This document shows, piece by piece, positions 7,610 to 16,373 of a stretch of 64,000 nt of DNA. Origin of the DNA: Bradyrhizobium diazoefficiens. Lineage in GTDB: Bacteria; Pseudomonadota; Alphaproteobacteria; Rhizobiales; Xanthobacteraceae. Location of the stretch: the NCBI RefSeq assembly GCF_016599855.1, contig NZ_CP067041.1:3286001-3350000 (forward strand), given 5' to 3'. Under the pieces are notes generated by a model that was not told the origin of the DNA, searched no databases, and saw nothing but the letters and a program-made list of their open reading frames with translations. The position numbers and the translations under genes were made by a program. Every line of letters starts with the position of its first letter. Positions within the stretch are counted from its first letter, which is position 1.

Positions 7610-8904
7610 CGGCGATGGCGATCGACAAGCCGCGCGGGCGCGCCTGGTGGAAGGAGCTCTGGATCCAGGTGCTCATCGCCATGGCGGCCGGCATCGCGCT
7701 TGGGATCGTCAGTCCCGAGGCGGGCGCGAAAATGCAGCCGCTCGGCGATGCCTTCATCAGGGCGATCCGGATGCTGATCGCGCCGATCATCTTCTGCACC
7801 GTCGTGCATGGCATCGCGCATATGGCCGACATGGCGCGGGTCGGGCGAGTCGCCATCAAGGCGATCGTCTATTTCGAGATCATGACAACGATCGCGCTGA
7901 TCATCGGTCTCATCGCGGTCAACCTGCTCAAGCCTGGCGCCGGCATGAACATCGATCCCGCCAGCATCAATGCCAGCGCGGTCGAGCCTTACGTCAAGCA
8001 GACCGCCGTGATCGGCTTCGTGCCATTCCTGATGAACATCGTGCCTGCGACTTTCATCGGTGCATTTGCCGAGGGCAATATTCTCCAGGTTCTGTTCGTT
8101 TCGGTGTTGTGCGGTTTTGCGCTGGTGCAGCTCGGTGAGCGCGCCGCGCCGCTGGTCAATTTGATCGACATCGCTGCCAAAATGGTGTTCGCCGTCGTCG
8201 GCTTCGTGATGTGGGCGGCGCCGATCGGCGCGTTCGGCGCCATTGCGCTTACGGTTGGCAAATTTGGTGTCGGCTCGCTGGCTTCGCTCGGGAAGCTGCT
8301 GGGCGGGTTCTACCTCACCTGCGTGATCTTCATCATTATGGCGCTCGGTCCCGTCGCGCGTCTCTGCGGTTTCTCGCTGCTCAAGCTGATCCGCTACATC
8401 TGGGAAGAGCTGTTGATCTGCATCGCGACGACCTCGTCGGAGACGGTGCTGCCGCGGATGCTGACCAAGCTGGAGAAGGCCGGTTGCGAGAAGAGCGTGG
8501 TCGGGCTCGTGATCCCCACCGGCTATTCCTTCAATCTCGACGGCACGTGCCTCTATCTCGCCGCTGCCTCGGTGTTCCTGGCGCAGGCGACCAACACGCC
8601 GCTCGGCCTCGCGGAGCAGATCGAACTGTTGCTGATCCTGCTCGTGACCTCAAAGGGCGCGGCAGGCATCGCGGGCGCGGCCTTTGTCGTGCTGGCGGCG
8701 ACGCTGTCGGCGACCGGCACCATTCCGGTGACGAGTGTCGCACTGGTGCTCGGCATCCACCGCCTGATGTCACAGGGGCTGACGCCGACCAACCTGATCG
8801 GGAACGCGGTCGCGACCATTGCGATTGCCAAATGGGAAGGCGCGCTCGACGGCGAGCGCTTGAAGCGCGTGCTCGACCGTAACGAATCCGCCGCTGCCGC
8901 TTGA
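7606..8904 (+). CDS. Dicarboxylate:cation symporter, DctA/GltP (DAACS) family
   Basis: A 432-residue inner-membrane secondary transporter. About eight hydrophobic helices plus the two re-entrant hairpins: TTSSETVLPRMLTKLEKAG (hairpin 1) and VIPTGYSFNLDGTCLYLAA (helix 7 with the cation/substrate motif), as in C4-dicarboxylate carriers. Its place between the lactonase and GalB genes suggests it imports the dicarboxylate or tricarboxylate that the operon degrades rather than serving general C4-dicarboxylate uptake. Overlaps the lactonase gene by 4 bases. Confidence 0.9.
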   Translation: MTAMAIDKPRGRAWWKELWIQVLIAMAAGIALGIVSPEAGAKMQPLGDAFIRAIRMLIAPIIFCTVVHGIAHMADMARVGRVAIKAIVYFEIMTTIALIIGLIAVNLLKPGAGMNIDPASINASAVEPYVKQTAVIGFVPFLMNIVPATFIGAFAEGNILQVLFVSVLCGFALVQLGERAAPLVNLIDIAAKMVFAVVGFVMWAAPIGAFGAIALTVGKFGVGSLASLGKLLGGFYLTCVIFIIMALGPVARLCGFSLLKLIRYIWEELLICIATTSSETVLPRMLTKLEKAGCEKSVVGLVIPTGYSFNLDGTCLYLAAASVFLAQATNTPLGLAEQIELLLILLVTSKGAAGIAGAAFVVLAATLSATGTIPVTSVALVLGIHRLMSQGLTPTNLIGNAVATIAIAKWEGALDGERLKRVLDRNESAAAA

Positions 8905-8946
8905 GGAACTTATCATGCTTGCGAACGAAAGAGGGGAGTTTGTCCC

Positions 8947-9660
8947 ATGAAAACAGGTCTCGTGATCACCGCCCATCCGGGCGATTTCGTCTGGCGTGCC
9001 GGCGGCGCCATCGCGCTGCATGCGAAGAAGGGCTATCGCATGAAGATCGTCTGCATGTCCTTCGGCGAGCGCGGCGAGAGCCAGTTCGCCTGGAAGGAAA
9101 AGGGCGCGACGCTTGAATCGGTCAAGGCCGGCCGCAAGGACGAGGCGGAGCGCGCGGCAAAGCAGCTCGGGGCCGAGATCGAGTTCTTCGACTGCGGCGA
9201 TTATCCGCTGAAGCTGACCGAGGCGCATTTCGACCGCATGGTCGACATCTACCGCGAGCTCAATCCGAGCTTCGTGCTGACGCACGCGCTGGAAGACCCC
9301 TATAATTTCGACCATCCCAATGCGGCGCATTTCGCGCAGGAGACCCGCGTCGTCGCGCAGGCCATGGGCCACAAGCCCGGCGCGCAGTACAAATATTCCG
9401 CGCCGCCGGTGTTCCTGTTCGAGCCGCATCAGCCGGAGCAGTGCAATTACAAGCCGGACTTGATCCTCAAGATCGACGAGGTCTGGAACGAGAAGTACGA
9501 GGCGTTCCAGATTCTTGCCGCGCAAAAGCATCTCTGGGGCTATTACGAGCGGGTCGCGCTCAACCGTGGTATTCAAGGCAGCCGCAACACGGGAGTGCCC
9601 ATGACTTACGGCGAGGCCTATCAGCGCCTGTTCCCGACCGTTGCGGAGGAGCTGGCATGA
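8947..9660 (+). CDS. galB: PIG-L family hydrolase, 4-oxalomesaconate hydratase (GalB type)
   Basis: A 237-residue zinc enzyme of the PIG-L/LmbE fold. The family AHPDD motif appears as AHPGD (residues 9-13), keeping the metal His and Asp; later [15 protein letters not shown] gives the HxxH-like ligand region. GalB of Pseudomonas hydrates 4-oxalomesaconate to 4-carboxy-4-hydroxy-2-oxoadipate, and belongs to this fold, unlike the amidohydrolase LigJ. The next gene is the aldolase that cleaves that product, overlapping by 4 bases (ATGA), which makes the assignment strong. Confidence 0.82.
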   Translation: MKTGLVITAHPGDFVWRAGGAIALHAKKGYRMKIVCMSFGERGESQFAWKEKGATLESVKAGRKDEAERAAKQLGAEIEFFDCGDYPLKLTEAHFDRMVDIYRELNPSFVLTHALEDPYNFDHPNAAHFAQETRVVAQAMGHKPGAQYKYSAPPVFLFEPHQPEQCNYKPDLILKIDEVWNEKYEAFQILAAQKHLWGYYERVALNRGIQGSRNTGVPMTYGEAYQRLFPTVAEELA

Positions 9661-10340
9661 AGCCGGTTGTCGTTCGCAACATTGAGCGCGCTGATTCCGC
9701 AGGAATGGGGGAGTACGGCGTTTCGACCGTGCATGAGGCCTACGGCCGCATCGGCCTGATGAAGCCTTATTTGCGACCGGTGTGGCCGGGCGCGTCGATC
9801 GCAGGTCCTGCCGTTACGGTTCTGGCACAGCCCGGCGACAACTGGATGATCCATGTTGCCGTCGAACAGTGCAAGAAGGGCGACATCCTCGTCGTCGGCT
9901 GCACCACCGACAACACCGACGGCATGTTCGGCGAGCTGCTGGCGACCTCGCTCCAGGCGCGAGGCGTGCAGGGGCTGATCATCGATGCCGGCTGCCGTGA
10001 CGTGAAGGCGCTGCACGAGATGAATTTTCCGGTGTGGTCGCGCGCGATTTCGGCCAAGGGTACGGTCAAGGCTACGCTCGGGTCGGTCAACGTTCCCGTG
10101 GTCTGCGCCGGTGTCAATGTCGATCCCGGCGACATCATCGTGGCCGATGACGATGGCGTGGTAGTGGTGCCGAAGCGCTATGCGGCTGAGGTGGCCGAGA
10201 AGGCCAAGAAGCGCAATGCGGATGAGGGCGGCAAGCGTAAACGCCTTGCCTCGGGCGAGCTCGGCCTCGACATGTACAGCATGCGCGAAGCCCTGGCGAA
10301 GGCCGGGCTCGTCTATGTCGACAATCCCGAGGACGTCTGA
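9657..10340 (+). CDS. galC: 4-carboxy-4-hydroxy-2-oxoadipate aldolase (RraA fold, GalC/LigK type)
   Basis: A 227-residue class II pyruvate aldolase. The RraA-like signature [24 protein letters not shown] contains the G-x-L ... R-D pair that binds pyruvate and the divalent metal; [12 protein letters not shown] and [10 protein letters not shown] are also typical. The reaction gives pyruvate and oxaloacetate, the end point of the protocatechuate 4,5-cleavage and gallate routes. An upstream in-frame extension exists, but the ATG overlapping the galB stop matches homologue length. Confidence 0.87.
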   Translation: MKPVVVRNIERADSAGMGEYGVSTVHEAYGRIGLMKPYLRPVWPGASIAGPAVTVLAQPGDNWMIHVAVEQCKKGDILVVGCTTDNTDGMFGELLATSLQARGVQGLIIDAGCRDVKALHEMNFPVWSRAISAKGTVKATLGSVNVPVVCAGVNVDPGDIIVADDDGVVVVPKRYAAEVAEKAKKRNADEGGKRKRLASGELGLDMYSMREALAKAGLVYVDNPEDV

Positions 10341-10363
10341 AGCAAAGAGAACCGGAGCGGACG

Positions 10364-11233
10364 ATGGATCGCCTCAAGCTGAAGGCCGTTCTCGGCAATC
10401 ACCCCCATGTCCAGGCGGTGAAGAGCGGCGAGCTCCGCTCCGACCAGTTCGATCTCGACTTCATCGAGCACACGCCGACCAACACGGCGTTCAAGCCGAT
10501 GGTGCGCGAGCAGGCGTTCGACGTCTGCGAGATGGCGATCGTCACCTATCTGATGGCGAAGGCGCACGGCAAGCCGCTGGTGCTGCTGCCGGCGACCATG
10601 CTCGGCCGATTCCAGCATGCCTATGCTCTGTACAATCCCGCGCACAGCACGCTCGGGCCCTCCGATCTCGAAGGCAAGCGCGTCGGCATCCGCTCGTTCA
10701 CGACGACGACCGGCGCCTGGATCAGGGGCATTCTCGCCAACGACTACGGCGTCAAGCTCGACAAGATACGCTGGGTTACTTTCGAGGATCCGCACGTCGC
10801 CGAGTATGTCGACACCACCGAGCGCGCGCCGAAGGACAAGAAGATTTTGCAGATGCTGCTCGACGGCGAGCTCGATGCCGTGCTCGGCGAGACCTCTGAT
10901 AATGCCAAGCTGAAATCGCTGTTCCCAGATCCGGCCGTGGAGGCCGCCGAATGGTACGCCCGCCGCGGCGTGGTGCCGGTCAATCATCTCGTGGTCGTGA
11001 CCGAGCGGCTTGCAAAATCGCGCCCGGATGTGGTCGCCGGCGTCTATGAACTGCTAAAACAGAACAAGGAGCTGGTAGGGCCCGCGGCAACGCCCGACCT
11101 CGTTCCGTTTGGCATTGAGGCGAACAGAAAACCGCTGGAGCTGATCGTCGACTACGCATTCCAGCAGGCGCTGATCCCGCGCCGCTACGCGGTCGAGGAA
11201 CTGTTCGACGCGACAACGCGAGGACTGAATTGA
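10364..11233 (+). CDS. 4,5-dihydroxyphthalate decarboxylase-like protein (periplasmic-binding-protein fold)
   Basis: A 289-residue protein without a signal peptide that resembles Pht5-type 4,5-dihydroxyphthalate decarboxylases (NMT1/SBP-like fold): FKPMVREQAFDVCEMAIVTYL, GKRVGIRSFTTTTGAWIRG and DAVLGETSDNAK. Pht5 produces protocatechuate, which would place it upstream of ring cleavage. Proteins of this fold are also ABC binding components, but the missing export signal and absent permease genes favour a cytosolic enzyme. Lies 23 bases after galC and abuts the following dehydrogenase gene. Confidence 0.68.
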   Translation: MDRLKLKAVLGNHPHVQAVKSGELRSDQFDLDFIEHTPTNTAFKPMVREQAFDVCEMAIVTYLMAKAHGKPLVLLPATMLGRFQHAYALYNPAHSTLGPSDLEGKRVGIRSFTTTTGAWIRGILANDYGVKLDKIRWVTFEDPHVAEYVDTTERAPKDKKILQMLLDGELDAVLGETSDNAKLKSLFPDPAVEAAEWYARRGVVPVNHLVVVTERLAKSRPDVVAGVYELLKQNKELVGPAATPDLVPFGIEANRKPLELIVDYAFQQALIPRRYAVEELFDATTRGLN

Positions 11234-12147
11234 TGGCGGATCCGAAGCGGTGGCAGATCGGGCTGGTTGGCTATGGCGAGGTCGGCCGGATCCTGGCAGA
11301 GGACTTGCGGCAGCAGGACATCAAGGTGTCAGCCTATGACATTAAGCTTGGGACCGAGCAGGGCGCTGCGCTGAAGGAGCATGCAGCGAAGTTCGGCGTG
11401 ACGCTCGCAGCCTCGCATGCCGAGCTGACCGCAAACTCCGATTTCATCATCTCTGCCGTCACGGCGAGCCAGGCCGTTCCGGTCGCAAAGGCCTGCGCGG
11501 GGGCCATCAACCAGGGCACCTGGTTTCTCGATTTCAATTCAGCCTCGCCCGGCGCCAAGCAGCGCGCCGACGCGCTGATTGACGGCGCCGGCGGGCGCTA
11601 TGTCGAGGGTGCCGTGATGACCTCGGTGCCGCCGTATCGTATCCAGGTGCCGCTGCTGCTCGGCGGTTCCGGGGCGAGGGAGCTCGAGCCGCTGCTGAAC
11701 GCGATCGGCTTTGCCGCCAAGGTTGCGAGCGACCAGCTCGGCGTGTCCTCGGCCGTGAAGATGTGCCGCAGCATCATGATCAAGGGCCTGGAGGCCATGG
11801 TCATCGAAAGCTTCACCACCGCGCGGGCCTATGGCGTCGAAGATGCAGTGCTGGCTTCGCTTGCGGAGACCTTTCCTGCGATCAATTGGGAGAAGCAGGG
11901 CGCCTATTTCTTCCAGCGCGTGATCGAGCACGGCCGCCGCCGCGCCGAAGAGGTGCGCGAAGTTGCCGAGACCGTGCGCGAGGCGGGGCTGAGGCCATGG
12001 TCGGCGCAAGGGACGGCCGAGCGTCAGGCCTGGATGGCTGATCTCGCCGACGAAGGCCTGTTTGGCGCGAAGGGAACGAAGGAGTTCGCCCGCAGCGCCG
12101 ATTGGCGCACCGAGGCGGATCGCGTCCTGGCCAAGATCAAGCGCTGA
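11233..12147 (+). CDS. NAD(P)-binding dehydrogenase, 6PGDH-like with DUF1932 C-terminal domain
   Basis: About 304 residues. N-terminal Rossmann domain with IGLVGYGEVGRILAEDL (GxGxxG) and SAVTASQAV, then a helical C-terminal domain of the DUF1932 type (SAVKMCRSIMIKGLEAMVIES). It belongs to the beta-hydroxyacid dehydrogenase superfamily but lacks an obvious 3-hydroxyisobutyrate signature, so the substrate is unknown. The ATG overlaps the upstream TGA by one base; it is the last gene of the pathway operon and may reduce or oxidise a pathway intermediate. Confidence 0.8.
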   Translation: MADPKRWQIGLVGYGEVGRILAEDLRQQDIKVSAYDIKLGTEQGAALKEHAAKFGVTLAASHAELTANSDFIISAVTASQAVPVAKACAGAINQGTWFLDFNSASPGAKQRADALIDGAGGRYVEGAVMTSVPPYRIQVPLLLGGSGARELEPLLNAIGFAAKVASDQLGVSSAVKMCRSIMIKGLEAMVIESFTTARAYGVEDAVLASLAETFPAINWEKQGAYFFQRVIEHGRRRAEEVREVAETVREAGLRPWSAQGTAERQAWMADLADEGLFGAKGTKEFARSADWRTEADRVLAKIKR

Positions 12148-12161
12148 GCAGGCGCCTCAAC

Positions 12162-12479
12162 TCAGGCCCTGCTGCCGTCGCGAAAACCGGAGACTTCGTC
12201 GCGAGCGGCCTCGATCAAATCGATCAAGATTTTGGCCTTGCGAACGACGTCCTTGGTGCGCTCGGTCCTGAACTCAGTCAGGATCATGCGAATGCACTTG
12301 TCCGCGGTATCCAGCGTCCGCAGCGCGCGGGCCATGTCGTCCTGGGTGTGGATTGCCGAGATATCGAGGCCGGACAGCACCGCGCCGATGCCGTTCAAGC
12401 GCTTGACGGCCGTTTCGGCGGGCGTGCTAGCCCGGATGGAATGATAATCGATGCTGCTGAATGCGCTGAACATATCCAT
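12162..12479 (-). CDS. Hypothetical protein, 105 aa
   Basis: A helical, soluble protein of 105 residues (SGLDISAIHTQDDMARALRTLDTADKCIR ends a probable first helical half; KILIDLIEAARDEV a second). No family recognised. It converges with the pathway operon, ending 14 bases from its last gene. Codon use and GC are like neighbours, and the ORF is not simply antisense to another gene, so it is accepted as probably real. Confidence 0.6.
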   Translation of the reverse strand: MDMFSAFSSIDYHSIRASTPAETAVKRLNGIGAVLSGLDISAIHTQDDMARALRTLDTADKCIRMILTEFRTERTKDVVRKAKILIDLIEAARDEVSGFRDGSRA

Positions 12480-12618
12480 AACTTCACCAGAGAACGCAGA
12501 TGGTCAGTGCGCTTGATCTATTATGGTTAGCGCGACCTTTCTCGCAACGCGTTCGGCTACGGTCCGGGATTCTACCGGACTCAGCCGATGCTCTGACCAG
12601 CGGTAAAATCGGACGGGA

Positions 12619-13824
12619 TCAGCTGCGCTTCCCGACTATCTTCCCGTTGGATGCGACGAGCCTGCCTTCCTTGTAGACCGCGCGCCCCTGGGGCACGGCG
12701 ACGATGGCCTCGGGAACATGTTCCGCATTCAGCGTTACGAAATCGGCCTTGGCGCCGACGTGCAGGCCGTAGTCCCCGAGCCGCAGCGCTTTTGCGCCCG
12801 CCTCGGTCACCAGATCGAATGCGACGCGCAATTCCTCATCGACGTTGAAGCCCGAACGATAGCCGAGCGTCGTCGCCCGTCGCAGCATGTCGCCGTCGCC
12901 ATAGGGCCACCAGGAATCGCGGATGTTATCGTTGCCGCTGAACACGGTCACGCCGGCGTTGCGCAGCGCCAGGATCGGCGGGAAGGCTCTGGCGCCCGGC
13001 GCGTTGGTCATGATGGCGACTCCGGACCGCGCGAGAATGTCGGCGACTGTCTTGAGTTGATCTGCTGCAATATCGCCGAGCCCGTAGGCGTGGCTGATGG
13101 CGACATGGCCCTCCATACCGAGCGCACGCGTGCGCGCCGCAATTTGCTCGATCTCGAAGGCACCCAGCATGCCCATATCGTGAAGGTGGATGTCAACGTC
13201 GACGCCGTGCTTCTCGGCGACCCCGAACACGACATCGAGATGCTTCTCGATATCGCGATCGAAACTTGCGGGATCGAGCCCGCCGACCAGATTGGCACCG
13301 AGCCTGATGGCCTCGTCGAGCAATTGCGGCGTGCCGGGGCTCGCCAAAATGCCGCTCTGGGGAAAGGCCACGAGCTGGATATCGATCAGGCCGCGATATT
13401 CCTCGCGCACGCGCAAGATCGTCTCCAGCGACTTCAGGCCAACCGAGCCGTCGACCATGACGTGGCTGCGCATTTGCGTGGTGCCGTGGCCGATGCAGAG
13501 ATCGAGTTGCTTGCGCGCCCGTACGTCCATCGGCGCTGAGACGGCCATGTTCTGCGCCTGGAAGGCCACGCGTTCGCGCACGTCGAATCCGTCAGTGCAC
13601 GGCTTATGCGGACGCCAGGCGTCGCCATAGAAGCTGGTGTCGAGATGGATATGGCCTTCGACGAAGCCGGGAACGACGAGGGCATTGCCGAGGTCGATCG
13701 TCTCGGCGCCGTCTGCGGGCGCCTCAGCCGGCAGAAGCGCGGCGATGCGCCCGTCCTTGATCGCAATGTGGTGCCGCGCTCCGCCGTCGAAACGCGCGTT
13801 CAGGAAGATTGTGTCGAACGCCAT
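12619..13824 (-). CDS. Amidohydrolase, cytosine-deaminase-like (1)
   Basis: A 401-residue metal-dependent hydrolase. EGHIHLD (first metal pair, residues about 56-62), DVDIHLHDMG, AISHAYGLG and the catalytic Asp in SGNDNIRDSW are all present, in the order found in cytosine deaminase and isopropylammelide hydrolase. These enzymes remove amino or alkylamino groups from cyclic amides; the actual substrate is unknown. CCGGAG lies 9 bases before the ATG. Transcribed with the paralogous amidohydrolase upstream (44-base gap). Confidence 0.85.
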   Translation of the reverse strand: MAFDTIFLNARFDGGARHHIAIKDGRIAALLPAEAPADGAETIDLGNALVVPGFVEGHIHLDTSFYGDAWRPHKPCTDGFDVRERVAFQAQNMAVSAPMDVRARKQLDLCIGHGTTQMRSHVMVDGSVGLKSLETILRVREEYRGLIDIQLVAFPQSGILASPGTPQLLDEAIRLGANLVGGLDPASFDRDIEKHLDVVFGVAEKHGVDVDIHLHDMGMLGAFEIEQIAARTRALGMEGHVAISHAYGLGDIAADQLKTVADILARSGVAIMTNAPGARAFPPILALRNAGVTVFSGNDNIRDSWWPYGDGDMLRRATTLGYRSGFNVDEELRVAFDLVTEAGAKALRLGDYGLHVGAKADFVTLNAEHVPEAIVAVPQGRAVYKEGRLVASNGKIVGKRS

Positions 13825-13868
13825 TCGGTTGCTCCGGTGGTCGAGTTTTAGCGATCGTTGCGCGCTGT

Positions 13869-15110
13869 TCAGTTTTGCGGAGGAAGCAACGTCGCCCGCT
13901 TCCGCTCAAAGGTCTGCCGTCCGCTCTTGAACCCCATCAAAACATCCGGCAGCTCGGCGATGGCGAAGCGGCTGTCCTGCGTGTTAAGCACGACGAGATC
14001 GGCGGGCTTGCCGACCGCGATCCCGTAATCTCTGAGATTCATCAGCCGCGCTGGCAGCTCGGTGATGAGATCGAGGCAGGTGTCGAAGTCGCCGACGGCA
14101 GCGTGGGCGACATTGGCGTAAAAATTCGCCATCCGCAGCAGGGAGGCATCGCCGAACGGCGTGAAGGGATTGAGCACGTTGTTGGTCGCGATCGAGCACA
14201 CGATGCCGTCGCCCGCGAGCTTGTGCGCGAGCGTCAGCCCGCGCGGCACGTTGTGGATGGCATCGCGCCCCATCAGGTAGAGATCGGTTGCGGGCAGCAC
14301 CGTGACGGCGATGCCGGCCTTCGTCAATTGCGCGGTTGCCGCCTTCAGCCGTTCCGGCGGCAAGGCCGACAGCTTGGTGGCATGGCCGATCGCGACGCGA
14401 CCTCCGTACTTGCGCTGTTCGGTCTGCCGGCAGACTTCGTCGAGATGCGACCAGGATGGATCGAGATCGAAATCGAGATGGAGGTCGATATCGAGATCGA
14501 ACTGCTGGGCGAGATCGAAGATGCGTGCGAGATGCGCGTTCGGGGCGGTGTCCGTATAGGGGCAGCCGCCGATCGCATGGGCGCCCTCGCGCAGGGCTTC
14601 CACCAGCAGCTCGTCACTGCCGGGATCGTTGGTTAGGCCTTCTTGCGGGAAGACGCAAAGCGAGAGATCGATGGCCCAGGCGAAGTCGCGTTTGAGCGCC
14701 TTGACCGCCTCGAAGCTGCGCAAGCCGATGCGCGGATCGACCTCGACATGGGTGCGCATCCGCGTCGTTCCATGCGTGATTGCGCGCTCGAGCACTCTTG
14801 CGCCGCGGGCATAGACGTCGTCGGCGCTGAAGTCGCGCTTCATGGCCGAGACGGCGCGGATGGCATCGCCGAGCGTGCCATGGATATGCCCGCAGCGTTC
14901 GAGCAGGCAGGCCTTGTCGAGATGGATGTGGGTGTCGACGAAGCCGGGCAGGGCCAGCCGTCCCCCGACATCGACCTCGACGGCCTCGCAGGCGAGTTTT
15001 GATTCGATCGCAGCGATACGCCCGCCTTTCACGCCGATATCGACGGGTGCAGCGGATGAGCGCAACAAGGCGTTGCGGAAGATCAGGTCGAAGGCGGTTC
15101 GGGCGATCAT
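13869..15110 (-). CDS. Amidohydrolase, cytosine-deaminase-like (2)
   Basis: A 413-residue paralogue of the downstream amidohydrolase, first in the pair. VDTHIHLDKA, FDLDIDLHLDFDLD, AIGHATKLS and ATNNVLNPF correspond to the metal and catalytic stations; the last has N where cytosine deaminases usually carry the catalytic Asp (SDNxRDP), a notable change. The HLDFDLD strand is an alternating Asp/hydrophobic run encoded by a GATCGA-rich DNA stretch (14460-14515). Divergent from the binding-protein gene, so the ligand it binds may be the substrate or product. Confidence 0.82.
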   Translation of the reverse strand: MIARTAFDLIFRNALLRSSAAPVDIGVKGGRIAAIESKLACEAVEVDVGGRLALPGFVDTHIHLDKACLLERCGHIHGTLGDAIRAVSAMKRDFSADDVYARGARVLERAITHGTTRMRTHVEVDPRIGLRSFEAVKALKRDFAWAIDLSLCVFPQEGLTNDPGSDELLVEALREGAHAIGGCPYTDTAPNAHLARIFDLAQQFDLDIDLHLDFDLDPSWSHLDEVCRQTEQRKYGGRVAIGHATKLSALPPERLKAATAQLTKAGIAVTVLPATDLYLMGRDAIHNVPRGLTLAHKLAGDGIVCSIATNNVLNPFTPFGDASLLRMANFYANVAHAAVGDFDTCLDLITELPARLMNLRDYGIAVGKPADLVVLNTQDSRFAIAELPDVLMGFKSGRQTFERKRATLLPPQN

Positions 15111-15344
15111 GGCAGGGAATCTTTGACGGTCGACTTATAGCAGTCGGCGAGGATGCAGGTCGGCAGCAATGTAGCGGCGGATGTGATAAAAAAATATGCG
15201 TGCTGTCCCCCCGGCATCGCCGGCCGCCATCGAAAGCCGCGATACCTGCCAGACGCAGGCCGGCCTGGCGGCTGGCACGCGCCTGGGCTATCACCCCATC
15301 GATTGCGCCCGGCACGGAGGCGCAGCGCCCCTAAGGAGCCCCCC

Positions 15345-16253
15345 ATGCGTCTTCCCGCCGTTCTTCTGGCCATCACATGTCTTGCAGGTGCTGCTTCAGC
15401 CGAAGATCTGTCGGGTACGCTTCAAAAGGTCAAGGAGACCAAGAAGATTACGCTCGGCTATCAGGAAGCCTCCGTCCCCTTCAGCTACCTCGACGGCAAC
15501 CAGAAGCCGGTCGGCTTTGCCATGGATATCTGCCTCAAGATCGTCGATGCCGTGAAGAAGCAGCTCGGCATGCCCGACATTGCCGTCGACTATGTCGCCG
15601 TGACCTCGTCGAACCGCATCCCGCTGATGGTGAACGGCACGCTCGACCTGCACTGCTCGGCGACCACCAACAATGCCGACCGCCAGAAGCAGGTCGCCTT
15701 CACCAACACGCATTTCCTCAGCGCGACGCGGTTCGCCGCCAAGAAGGCCGCCAAGATCAACACCATCGACGACCTCAAGGGCAAGGCCGTGACTGCGGTC
15801 GCAGGCTCGGTCAACCTGAACCAGCTCGCCAAGGTCAACACCGAGCGCAATCTCGGTATCAAAATCATGCCGGCCACGGATCAGGCCGAGGCATTCCTGC
15901 TGCTCGAGACCGACCGCGCCCAGGCCTACGCGCTCGACGACGTCCAGCTTGCGGTCGCCATTGCGCGCTCGAAGGAGCCGGCGCTGTTCATGATCAGCGA
16001 GGAGACCTTCTCCAAGCCGGAGCCCTACGGGATCATGTTGCGCCGGGACGACGCGCCGTTCAAGGCGCTGGCCGACCGTGCCACGGCCGAGCTCTATGCA
16101 AGTCCGGAGATCGAGGTGCTTTACAGGAAGTGGCTGGAATCGCCGACCCCGCCGAACGGCCTCAATTACAATGTCCCGATGTCGGCCGCCTTGCGCAAAG
16201 CCTTCAAGAACCCGAGCTCGAGCGCCGATCCGGACGTGTACCTGGTGAAGTGA
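15345..16253 (+). CDS. Amino-acid-type ABC transporter substrate-binding protein (orphan)
   Basis: A 302-residue periplasmic solute receptor. Signal peptide MRLPAVLLAITCLAGAASA, then the family 3 (PBP2, GltI-like) fold: ITLGYQEASVPFSYLDG, KPVGFAMDICLKI, LDLHCSATTNN and the hinge strand. TAAGGAG lies just before ATG 15345, so a longer in-frame upstream extension is rejected. No permease or ATPase gene is adjacent, so it is an orphan receptor that must use a distant transporter. Divergent from two amidohydrolases, suggesting a nitrogenous ligand. Confidence 0.9.
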   Translation: MRLPAVLLAITCLAGAASAEDLSGTLQKVKETKKITLGYQEASVPFSYLDGNQKPVGFAMDICLKIVDAVKKQLGMPDIAVDYVAVTSSNRIPLMVNGTLDLHCSATTNNADRQKQVAFTNTHFLSATRFAAKKAAKINTIDDLKGKAVTAVAGSVNLNQLAKVNTERNLGIKIMPATDQAEAFLLLETDRAQAYALDDVQLAVAIARSKEPALFMISEETFSKPEPYGIMLRRDDAPFKALADRATAELYASPEIEVLYRKWLESPTPPNGLNYNVPMSAALRKAFKNPSSSADPDVYLVK

Positions 16254-16373
16254 GGTGAGGGCGCCGCCGCGCGAGGTTCACGCAAAATGCGCTGGCGATT
16301 GCATGCGGTCATTCTTTCAGCGCTAACTGACACGTGCAGCCGCCAAGGCAGCGGGCCGCCGCGGAGGAGATAG

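Noticed and set aside
14460..14515. GATCGA-rich tandem-like stretch
   Set aside because: It is explained by the alternating Asp/hydrophobic strand of the amidohydrolase coding sequence, not a separate repeat element.
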